NCBI GenBank assembly: GCA_035578175.1
Contig: JAQMRL010000006.1
Location: 23,719,506-23,783,505 of the forward strand
Length of the DNA: 64,000 nucleotides
Direction: 5' to 3'
Origin: Catonia carolina
Lineage: Eukaryota > Arthropoda > Insecta > Hemiptera > Achilidae
A program made the position numbers and the translations under genes. This document shows positions 1 to 9,050 of the stretch, piece by piece (position 1 is the first letter of the stretch; the number at the start of each line of letters is the position of its first letter). The notes under the pieces were generated by a model. It was not told where the DNA came from, did no database searches, and saw only the letters and a list, made by a program, of their open reading frames with translations.

Positions 1-125
1 TAAAAAGAACGACAGGGAATCGAATCTCAAAAATAAATAATAATAAAATATAATAAAGTTGAAATTTAAATAAAAGTAGGCCTGTAATAAAAAAAATCTA
101 AAAATAATAAAGAAAATCTGATACT
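1..125. other. AT-rich sequence, nothing recognised
   Basis: Short A/T-rich lead-in to the window with no coding signal or repeat that I can recognise. Confidence 0.5.
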
Positions 126-985
126 CGCACGACTTTCTTTTGATAATGCAAATAATGACCAATATAACCTAACATTAGAAATAAACAAAAACATAACCTT
201 ATTTTAATCATGAGACGCAGAATGAAAACCTCAGTTTGGCTTAAAAATACGGAAAATCACACTTTCACGCTAAACTAGGCTCTGTACAGAAAAATGCTCT
301 GAATAAAAATGTCGTAGATCTTTTAATTTCCTATAAATCTGATTATATACTTTTGTCGTAAGGCCTAGCTATTAAGGCTAAAATCTTACAAAAATCGATT
401 TTTTGACACGTTTGTGTAAGAAAAATATAGAAAATCGCTAATTACCGCCTAACTAAGCGTTATACAAAAAGATTTTTGTAATAAAAGTTGTAGGATTTTA
501 AATTCTCTACACCTTTTATTATACTTGCGCTGAAATGCATATTAAAGTCGCAACCATAAAAAACATTACAAGAAAACAACTTCCTCAAGAATTTCAGCGG
601 ACATGGCGCCTAGCCTATCTTGTAGAGCATAAAAAATTTAGAAAATGAGGCGATTTTTAAAAAAAATCGTAGGAGCCGTTTTGAGAAAACCGCAAAAAAG
701 TGAAAAATTACATGAATAAACTATTATTTCCGGTTGACCGATTTTTTTGAAAATGTTCGTGTCGGGTCCGGTAGTAGAATCTAACTTAAGTTTCACGTGT
801 CAAGTTTGTACGATATTCCGTTTTTGAGATATTCCGTTCGCACACACGCAGACCAATCGCTAAAAACATGTTCACGGGGGTCTGAAAACGTGTACCTATA
901 TCCGGTGAAACTCGATTTCGAAAAATCGACATGAAAACAATACTTTCCTTCCTATATATTCATATTATAGGGAAGAGAAAGTAAA
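126..985 (-). repeat. R900 interspersed repeat, copy A
   Basis: Near-complete minus-strand copy of a ~0.85 kb non-coding family seen at least seven times in the window. Recognisable blocks, read on the opposite strand, are the segment around 'TTTAGCGATTGGTCTG', the segment 'CATCAAAATCGGTCAACCGG' and several blocks containing 'AAAGTTGTAG'. Both ends carry an inverted ACTTTCTyTTG-like motif (here at ~130-140 and ~971-982), suggesting a non-autonomous DNA transposon. It carries no open reading frame. The family name is only a local label. Confidence 0.7.
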
Positions 986-2560
986 TAAATAAAAATACTT
1001 TATTTTTATTTTTCAAACTAGAACACTAGGTACGAAATTATTTACCCTGGTAGTCATTATCTTTCAATTAAATTGGAGAAATTTAAATAAATTACGTATT
1101 AATTAAAATTTAGACGTATTATAATTATAATTTTCTTCTTTGATTGCCGACTCCGATGGAGATTGGCTTAAACTCTGGTAAATTTCTCTATCCTTAAAAG
1201 AGCGTGTGTACTTATGTTATATTTATGTTTGTCCATTCTATAAAATTCTTCATACATGGGCATTTTCTTCCTTGTTTGTGCTTCCCCTTAACCTTGTCAT
1301 CCAGAATACATATGAAAAGCTCATACTTATCACTCCTTTATAAGTAAATGACTGCGATAGGCACCACTCTACTGGCTTTTCATCATACAACTTTACCAAT
1401 TAATTATAATTTAATAAAATGGGTTGTCAAAAAACTAGTTGTACCAGCTAAAAATAAATACAGGAAAACTATTTGCCATGTTTCTTTAAATTAAAATACA
1501 ATAGGCCTAATTATTCCCTGAGTAGTCACCGAAACAGTTTATCATACCGAGTCATGAGTATTGTTTAATACAACCATTGAATAATTTCCACTTCACATTA
1601 ATTAACAATGCTTTAACAATGAATCTTAATTGATTTAACATGCAGGAGGTTTCATTTTTTCTGCACAAAACGTTGATCCAATATTCGACACCCGTGAATA
1701 TTCTGTCCAAAAATTCACAACCATTTTCTTTACAAGAAATAAACAACTTAATAGTTAATTAAAAATGATTCCTTTTCTTCTTCAAAGAATAAACGAGGAA
1801 TTCAAAGTGCGAAAATTTTCCGGTAAAAATGATATTCTAAACATTGTGTAAGTAATAGCCAAGTGAATTGATTGTTTTTCGAATTGTGGTTCACGATTTT
1901 GCTTGAACTAATTCATTAAACCATCAACGTTTTCATCTGCCGTAGAAATTCATGGTCTCCTTTGTTTGTATTCTTCCCCGATTCCAGTTCAGTATTTTAA
2001 AATAAATTACACTATTGGTCACGGAGAAAAAGCGTTTTATCGCCATATATTTCACTTAACTGTCGATGGATTTTCAATAGGATTCTTTTTACAAAGAAAA
2101 CGAATAACTCAATGAGTTTTTAATTTGGACATTACTTCTATAATTTGAAATTAATGTAACATATTGATGTACTAATAATAGAATAATACACTTAAAACAT
2201 AAAAGAAACATTAATTTTTAACAAACATTAAATCATTTTTGATATAAAACTTATTTAATATTAATTTAATGTGTTTTTCCTAACTTCTTTTAGGAAAGAA
2301 GTGAAAACTTCTTTTTTGAATATTTTTCACCAGATCGTTATTATAAGTTTGATAGTTGTAGACAGAACAAAATAAACGAAACTCCGTGTTTTCATAATAA
2401 AATAAAAATATTATTGTCTTATACCTACATATACGCTTAGTTTCCCCCAGCTGATGGTAATATCAATGAAAAGTGTAAGAAAGCTATAAAGCGTGACGGA
2501 TGCGTCTTGTTCTACTTTTAAATTTTAGCTTTCATTTAGGGAGTTATAATAAAAACAATT
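986..2560. other. AT-rich non-coding DNA
   Basis: About 1.6 kb of AT-rich sequence. Short open stretches (for example 1552-1746 on minus) have no recognisable similarity, no codon bias and no splice context, so I do not call genes. Nothing else seen. Confidence 0.5.
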
Positions 2561-2960
2561 GCCCATAACAGACAGGTGGAGTGTCAAATTATTTATACTC
2601 GATCTGTTCTTTGCAGGGCTAAAATAAACAGTTCTGTTTCTTATCACATGGTCAGCCAATTAATTGACTGAATCATTTAAGAACAGAAGACGTAGGGGTG
2701 TAAAAGACGCTAATCGGAATTATCTCCTCTGAAAGTAATAAATTTCATTATACAGCCAGACCTGTGGTGAATGAAGTGAAGGTGTGATTTGCAGAGTGGA
2801 AAATTTGTGCTTTTCAGAGGGCCCGGCATGCTGATAAGCGTACTTTCTGCTCAGTGAGGAAGGTAAGGTAAACCACCTCAACCTCATTTTACTTAGTAAA
2901 ATCTGTACAGGTTCAAACCAGCCTTTTGGCTAATGACCTAAGCTACCTAAACAAAAACAA
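2561..2960 (+). repeat. R400 retroposon copy 1
   Basis: Plus-strand copy of a ~395-400 bp dispersed family. It starts 'GCCCATAACAGACAGGTGG' and ends '...GACCTAAG...AAACAAAAACAAG'. The A/C-rich tail equals the (AAC)n tail of better copies and indicates a retroposon. Close to the 3' end is 'GGTTCAAACCAGCC', conserved among copies. No ORF. Equivalent copies are at 23164, 30043, 47570, 49030, 57402 and 63792. Confidence 0.8.
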
Positions 2961-3654
2961 GTTACAGGATGAATAAACTGAACTAATAAGGAATGAATCA
3001 ATTGAGTAAGTGGTTAACTATAAAAAATAAAATTACAACTTTATATTTTTATATATCATTATAAAACAATTAACATAAAATTGAAGTCAACCGGCCTAAG
3101 GAAATCATGACAAGTTAAAACAAGTATTAGAATAATGTAAACTGTCAACTAATGTGAAAATACTAAACAATTTTAAAACTTTTAAATAGAGAATTCTCGT
3201 GTTCTTTTTCAAATATAGATTACTTAAATAACTATTTTACTGCTCTTTGTACTTTATTGAATACAATTATAATATTAAAATTTTTTGCATAGTTTACCTT
3301 AGTGGATTTAGTATCGCTCTGTGTCTATCCACTGCAATTGCAGTTAACGTAAATACACTAACATTTACTGTTAATACTTGCACAAACGGACAAAATGGAC
3401 ACATAAATTCTGGAAGATTCCATCTCTGTAATAACGCCGCTTGGAACTGAAACAGACAGAGAATTTGTTTGTAATTAATGATATTTCATTATTATTATTA
3501 TTACTATTGCATTCTTGTAAGTAGAGTGTGTTAAGTAATTAACGATGTTAACAAATACTACAGTGAACTTAAGTTCTTGCAAATTCAAGAGGCGATAAAA
3601 ATCTGCTTTAGAGTGTTTCTAATGTTCATTAGACCTATTATCTCAGCGGAAAAT
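2961..3654. other. AT-rich non-coding DNA
   Basis: AT-rich sequence between two retroposons. An open stretch at 3247-3450 has no recognisable homology. A short (ATT)n-like tract lies near 3490-3505. Confidence 0.5.
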
Positions 3655-3665
3655 AAAACTATTGG

Positions 3666-3840
3666 CGCAGTTGGTAACGTGCTCGCCTCTCATCATGCGG
3701 TCCTGGGTTCGAATCCCACTCAGGCATGGCATATATTCATACGTTACAAAAAGTCATTTCATCCTCATTACACACAGTTACACCCCAACGTCGTCGCTTA
3801 TGACCTTGTAGTTGATGCGACGTTAAATAAATAAAAATAA
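3666..3840 (+). repeat. tRNA-derived SINE (family SINE1), target duplication AAAACTATTGG
   Basis: The 5' part looks like a tRNA: an A-box-like 'TGGCGCAGTTGGTAACG' and a perfect B box 'GGTTCGAATCC' near 3708. The tRNA-unrelated body follows ('CAACGTCGTCGCT') and the end is 'GACGTTAAATAAATAAAAATAA'. The 11-bp AAAACTATTGG occurs just before (3655-3665) and just after (3841-3851) the element, a target-site duplication of LINE-driven retroposition. Because other copies also have 'ATTGG' at this point, the 5' junction lies within microhomology. Confidence 0.85.
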
Positions 3841-3851
3841 AAAACTATTGG

Positions 3852-5109
3852 ATTTTAATTTTTACCTCATATGCCGTGTCATCTAATACAGTTTTATGAG
3901 AAAGTATTGTGTAAAACAATTTACATGTTATGGAGAATATCTTTCTTTATTACCAACGTGAAGTAATGCAAAGTATTTACAAAACAGCCATACTGGGGTT
4001 TAAAATAATTCAATAAATCCTCTAACCAGTAATATTGTGTTATAGTATTGTGAGAATTTCCTAAAATATTTCAAGTCAATATCCTGAGTATTTTAGAAGA
4101 TAATGAGATTTTTATCTACAATCCTACGTCTTGGGGATAACATGAAAATAGAGATATTAAAAATTTTACAAACAGTATAAACCATAAAAAATGGTTCCAC
4201 TCTCATTTATATTTATAGCGTAGAACCAAATGCTTACACAAGCCGACCAAACATTCAAATGTGTTACTACATGCAACAACAGAATAAATAAATATTCCCA
4301 CCACCAAAATCCGTTGTGACCTCCCTTAACTAATTTGTAGTTGTCTCTGTTTTTGAAACTACTTTATCATATTAGATCTGTCTTGGGTATTATATGTCAT
4401 ATCATAAAAATAATGCTAGTCGTAAATTAAATGCCACTTGCTAGTTGTTTTTATTTTTATTTATGTAGCAGTTTGTTAATAGTCACACGCGTATTTTATC
4501 TTGTACTAGGCTTACTGTATTAGACATTATAGTCCAACATTAAATATTATAATATAATTATTAAAAATAATTATTTAAACATTATAATGACATTATTATG
4601 AAATTAGAGGTACATGGTTTGATTTACTGAACTGAAAATTTCATAATGTTTAGTTTTTTTAAGCACTTTATCGAACACCTTTACAAGAGATTTACGTGTG
4701 CTTGTGAACACAAATAAAGTCTGTTTAAAAACTCCTAAACCTTAGTACAGTATTAAGACTTTTTGGAAAAATTTTCTTTAAAATAAGTGGAAAATTATTT
4801 CTACAAAATTATTCATGTTTCCTATTTTTATATCACAAAAAATAATTAAAGAATAAAGACTGAAAACATGAGGTACTGTATCCCATAATTACCTAATGAA
4901 CATTTATTACAACTACGAGTGTTGTCCGTTATTCAGACCAAGACTCTCTACTCCATTTTCGCTTCATACGTCACACAGTTGGGAAGTTTCTTGCAGCTAG
5001 GTCCCGGGCTAGTTGGTTTGCATGGTCACCTATTGGTTCACGAAATTTATTATAAAATGACGCGGCTAGTTCCTTTACAGTCAGAATTTTGAAATCGTCG
5101 TGGAGGAAA
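3852..5109. other. AT-rich non-coding DNA, becoming GC-richer after ~4915
   Basis: AT-rich and featureless up to about 4915. From ~4918 to 5109, just outside the mariner left end, composition becomes clearly more G+C-rich. I find no ORF or motif in it; it may be part of an older unidentified repeat. Confidence 0.4.
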
Positions 5110-5111
5110 TA

Positions 5112-5267
5112 CGAGGGGGAAAACCGGACTGTGAGCGCACTGCTATTTGTAGACGTAGTGGAGAGTTCTGCCGCTAGATGGAGGTAGTACAGACCTTCAA
5201 CAAATAACTGCCCAAACGGCGTCAGTTTGTAGGTAACGTTTGTTCATAGTGTTCTATTTATCTTACT
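5112..5267 (+). repeat. Left ~156-bp terminal inverted repeat of split mariner element
   Basis: Begins CGAGG directly after TA (5110-5111). It matches the reverse complement of 21611-21774 over ~160 bp at roughly 85-90% by eye, including the shared stretches 'CCGGACTGTGAG' and 'GACGTAGTGGAGAGTTCT'. TA target duplication and CGAGG ends are typical of the mariner group. The length is unusual: most mariner TIRs are ~28-32 bp. Confidence 0.85.
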
Positions 5268-5321
5268 ATTGTCGTGTTCCGTCTGCGACATTGTTAAAGC
5301 AGATTTAAAACAAAACAAAGA

Positions 5322-5878
5322 ATGTGTTTAAAATTTTGTTTGCTGCTGGAAAAATCGACAACAGAAGCTTACCAAATGCTTTAACAACCTTTTAAAAGGA
5401 TTGTTTCAGCCACACATAAGTTTTTGAGTAGTTTGGGCGCTTTAAACGGGGGTAAGATGAGTGTTGAGGGTCATGTTAGTTCTGGACGCCCTTAAACAAC
5501 TCGAAACGATAAAAAATTGAAAAATATACCAAAATATCAACGAAGAAAAATCTTCAAAGATTTCATCAATTATTTCACGATCAACGAAATTTATGAAGAA
5601 ACAGGCATAAGTTGAAGCTTGTGCCAGCAAATTTTGACACAAGACTTGCCAATAAGACGTGTTGCCGTTCAATTATTTCCTGTTTTCAAAAATAATCAAG
5701 AAAACATTAAATTTAATATGATTCAGGACTTGAAAAATGACATTGAAAGTGGCCCAAACATTTAAACCAATGTCATAACAGATGATGAGAGTTGGTGTTA
5801 CGAGTATGACCCAGAAACTAAGCCGTGGAAGATTGGCTTAACGCATAATGACGTCGCAGGCAGAACATGAGAACAGTA
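5322..5878 (+). pseudogene. Mariner transposase relic (N-terminal half)
   Basis: Degenerate plus-strand mariner transposase with many stops and frame changes. Recognisable pieces are the N-terminal HTH region around 5330-5450, a block like the family's '...ILTEDLGMRRV' near 5630-5670, and the first catalytic-Asp block reading ITDDESWCYEYDPETK around 5776-5822 (family: ITGDESWVYGYDPETK). The distal half, with the second and third catalytic Asp, is absent: after removing the retroelement the sequence runs straight into the right TIR. The copy was therefore probably internally deleted before the retroelement landed. Confidence 0.75.
5875..5878 (+). other. Target-site duplication AGTA, left copy
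   Basis: AGTA immediately before the TG of the first LTR. The same AGTA follows the CA end of the third LTR at 21611-21614. A single 4-bp duplication around the whole three-LTR array means one integration event, followed by expansion in place. Confidence 0.75.
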
Positions 5879-6983
5879 TGTAGCATGACATTGACCTATA
5901 TTTGGATTATTGGTCACGGTCGCACAGATCAGTTTAACCACTACATTTTTAATAACAAGTAAAACTATTATCAAGATATACTTGGTATATATTTATAATG
6001 TTTCTTTTAATAATATGAATAAATTTTGTAAATTAATAATACTGGCATAATCTAAATTATATTCTATGTTTAATTATTCATACCAGTTAATCATCGATAT
6101 TGATAAAATTTATATGATTATATTTAAACAACAGCGAGATTCAAATCAAGATTGCGTGAGTCAAAAGTGTAACTAAATTGTGTATTGTTAAAATAATTAA
6201 AGAATCAAAAAACGGAGATGAACAATTAAATAAGTGATGTGAATGATTATAATAAAATAAATAACGTCGTTTAAAACAATAATTTGAATTTTTACGAACA
6301 ATAAAAATTTATTAATCAAATTTTAAAATCTAAAGTGATGAAAGTAAGATCCGGCCAAAGCGTCGGTGCGGGACGAGACGATCGATGAGATGACCACACT
6401 GTAACGAGCTCCGATTAAAAATTAAAAATATTAAGTAAAATTTCAAGGAAGACTAATATATTATATTCTAATGAACAGAGTAACAAGTAAGAAATCATAA
6501 TCATTATTTATTTAACACGAACATTCAAAATTTATTTAAAGAAGTCAATGTAAAATTTCAAGAATTCAAATACTATTAGGACGCCATATTCATAAACTCA
6601 ACAATACAATTATTTCAGCAAACTTCGTAAATTAAACAACCGGTATGATCGATAAACAATATTCATAAATCATCTATAAAGTTTTAATAATTAATCAATA
6701 AAAGACCAGTATTCAATTTAATTAAAATTTAAAGATCTATTTGTAATTTTTGTTTAGGTTAAGATTTTCATTGTTGCAGTAAAATAAAATTTTTATACTC
6801 AAATAATAATAAATTAAAATCCCTGAGATATTATATTAAATAAAATAGTAGAGTCAATTTATTGCTAAATTCAATATTCATAGAATCATTTATCAAGTAA
6901 AAATTAAAAGCATTTAAAACTAAAAATATATTTGTGTTAATTTATTTCTAACCAAATTTATCGTAGCTGTAGTGAACGCTACA
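5879..6983 (+). repeat. LTR 1 (5' LTR, 1105 bp)
   Basis: Begins TGTAGC and ends GCTACA, a perfect 6-bp inverted repeat with the canonical TG...CA ends. Diagnostic states: G at 5959; no poly(T) insertion; C at 6585; the longer CAAATAATAATAA tract near 6800; C at 6865; A at 6954. A locally GC-rich stretch at ~6350-6412 stands out in an otherwise very AT-rich LTR and could be the core promoter region; that is inference only. Confidence 0.93.
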
Positions 6984-6990
6984 TAAATTT

Positions 6991-7008
6991 TGGCTCCCAA
7001 CTTAGTGG
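6991..7008 (+). promoter_or_regulatory. Putative primer-binding site, unit 1
   Basis: TGGCTCCCAACTTAGTGG starts 7 nt after the CA end of LTR 1. The TGG start (pairing with tRNA 3' CCA) and the following CCCAAC resemble retroelement primer-binding sites. I cannot name the cognate tRNA. Confidence 0.55.
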
Positions 7009-7176
7009 CAATTAATTAATTAAAAAATAGTAGAAACATTAAATTTTTCGCCGCAACGTTTAGGCATTTTGTATTTTTAAAATCGTGTTTTACTTTCTAA
7101 ATTAATTAAAATAAAATTAAAAGAATCTTAAAATTATTTTTATTTATTATTGTTTGAGTTTTGTTTATTGAGTACC

Positions 7177-9042
7177 ATGGCTAGTATAGAGTTAAGGTCA
7201 GGCAGGCAATTAGGCCAAGATAATGATAGCGATAATGGAGAGAACAGTGATAATGAAAATAGGCAAAGTACGTTAGAGGATAAATTTGACCAAATGATGA
7301 ATATGATGATAAAGATGAATGAAAGGATGGATAAACAAAATGAAAAAATGGAAAAACAAATATCAGGTTTAGAAATAGGTTTAAATGAAAAAATGGTAAA
7401 ACAAAATGAAAATATGTCAAACTTAAAAGTAGAGATATCAGATTTAAAAACAGATTTGAATGAAAAGATGGATAGACAAATGTCTGATTTAAAAGTAGAA
7501 ATAAATAATCAAAATGTAGAATTAGTTAATAAAATGTCAAATTTAGAAATTGGTTTAAATGAGAAAATAGAAAAACAAAGCTCAGATTTCAAATTAGAAA
7601 TGTTAGATATGAAATCAGAAATAGGAGAAAGATTCGTTGAATTAAAGGCAGATGCAAATAAAAAGTATTTAGAACAAAGTATAGTTAATAAGGAACTTAC
7701 AAGTAAAATAAAATCAGTAGATAGTAAGATAAATACAGTACAGAGTGAAGTAAATAGTAAGTTAGATCAGGTTAAGTCAGATATAGAAAACAAAGTAGGT
7801 AGTGTTAGAAATATAGTGAAGGATGAGATTAAGAATAAACTAGGCAATGTTAGGAGTGAAATAAAACAAAATATGGCCGCAGTAAACAGTGAATTAGAAG
7901 AACTAAGGAAAGATAAGTCAGTAGGTATTGATAATAGTGAGTTATGTGAAACGATAGAAAATATAAATGAGAAATTAAGAGAATTACAGAAAAATATAGA
8001 AGAAAAACCGTTGAATGCAGTAGATCAGAGTATGAGTTCACAATATGGAATGTACAACTATAGTAATCAAATGTTTAATAGCTTAAAGAATCAAGAAATT
8101 CCAAAGTTCACTGGTAATAGTAGGAATCCTTTATTCGAGTTCGAAAAAATAAAAGATTATTTATGTTTATATGGAGAAATGTTTTATAGGTTAGGTCCAT
8201 GGAAAATTGTTAGAAGTCTTTTGGCAATGTCATTTGTTCAGAGTGCAGGTATTTGGTTGCAGACAATATCACAAGAAGTGAATAGTTGGGAAGAGTTTGA
8301 GGTTCAATTCATGCAAGTATATTGGAATGAAAATGTAAAAAGAAGGGTGAGATTAGATTTAGAAATAGGTAGGTACAGAACTGGAGGTAAACTTAGCTTA
8401 GTGGGATACTTTCAAAATAAATATAATATTGCAAAGTTTACACTGACAAGTATGAGTGAGGCTGAAAGAATAATAACTCTATCGAAACACTTCAATGAAA
8501 AAATACAAGCTGCTGTATTAGTTCAGAAAGTAGACTCATATAGTAAAATGTTACTAATTTTACAAAACTTTGATGAAATGGAGAATAAAAATAATAATGC
8601 AGAACAAAATAGAAACACATACAAACCGAACACTGAAAGAATAAATCAGAATGATAGTAGTAACAGATGGGATAGTAATTACAGAAATAGGCAAGTTAGT
8701 AATTTTAATAATAATAATAATAATCAGAATAACAGAGGCAGTCAACAACCTAGATATAATAATAATAATTACAGATTCAATCCATATAATAACAGTAATA
8801 GAAATGTACAATATAATAATAGTAGGCCAAATAATAATTATAATAGAAACCATAATACTCAGAATAAAAGTGAATATAAGGTTACTAGTATTAAGAGCAG
8901 GTTAGATAGTTATAGACAAGGTGACAATAGGAATACTAGGGATAGGCCTAATTATCCAATTGAAGCTAACGTTAATGTTATACAAAAATGTGATGAGAGT
9001 GATAATGAACAAACTAGAACAGAGAATACAAAAAACATGTAA
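7177..9042 (+). CDS. gag: Gag-like structural protein, unit 1
   Basis: Predicted 621-aa capsid-type protein starting at ATG 7177 in the context TACCATGGC (A at -3, G at +4). An upstream in-frame extension has only non-ATG starts, so I reject it. Residues ~25-260 are charged, with many short heptad-like repeats (…LNEKMDRQMSDLKVEI…), predicting a long coiled coil. Residues ~290-450 match the retrotransposon gag fold (…GPWKIVRSLLAMSF… to …IQAAVLVQKV…). The tail (~455-600) is extremely Asn-rich with scattered Arg, probably nucleic-acid binding. There are no CCHC zinc knuckles. The frame ends just after an A_AAA_AAC slippery site, so pol is expected as a -1 fusion. Identical to the unit 2 protein. 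Confidence 0.9.
   Translation: MASIELRSGRQLGQDNDSDNGENSDNENRQSTLEDKFDQMMNMMIKMNERMDKQNEKMEKQISGLEIGLNEKMVKQNENMSNLKVEISDLKTDLNEKMDRQMSDLKVEINNQNVELVNKMSNLEIGLNEKIEKQSSDFKLEMLDMKSEIGERFVELKADANKKYLEQSIVNKELTSKIKSVDSKINTVQSEVNSKLDQVKSDIENKVGSVRNIVKDEIKNKLGNVRSEIKQNMAAVNSELEELRKDKSVGIDNSELCETIENINEKLRELQKNIEEKPLNAVDQSMSSQYGMYNYSNQMFNSLKNQEIPKFTGNSRNPLFEFEKIKDYLCLYGEMFYRLGPWKIVRSLLAMSFVQSAGIWLQTISQEVNSWEEFEVQFMQVYWNENVKRRVRLDLEIGRYRTGGKLSLVGYFQNKYNIAKFTLTSMSEAERIITLSKHFNEKIQAAVLVQKVDSYSKMLLILQNFDEMENKNNNAEQNRNTYKPNTERINQNDSSNRWDSNYRNRQVSNFNNNNNNQNNRGSQQPRYNNNNYRFNPYNNSNRNVQYNNSRPNNNYNRNHNTQNKSEYKVTSIKSRLDSYRQGDNRNTRDRPNYPIEANVNVIQKCDESDNEQTRTENTKNM
9030..9036 (+). promoter_or_regulatory. -1 ribosomal frameshift site A_AAA_AAC, unit 1
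   Basis: In the gag frame the codons read ACA AAA AAC ATG TAA, so the heptamer A AAA AAC lies one codon before the gag stop. The pol frame is exactly -1 and is open back to 9018, giving a 25-nt overlap that contains the heptamer. This heptamer is a classic retroviral -1 slippery sequence. Possible downstream pairing (AATGAT at ~9049 with ATCATT at ~9081) is only suggestive. Confidence 0.8.
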
Positions 9043-9050
9043 AGCCTGAA

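Noticed and set aside
3666..3740. Functional tRNA genes (here and at 52290, 59751 and 61083)
   Set aside because: A and B boxes are present but acceptor stems do not pair properly and non-tRNA bodies with A/T tails follow; these are SINEs.
8560..8905. Ile-rich open frames on both strands within gag
   Set aside because: They are frame shadows of the AAT-repeat-coded Asn-rich Gag tail.
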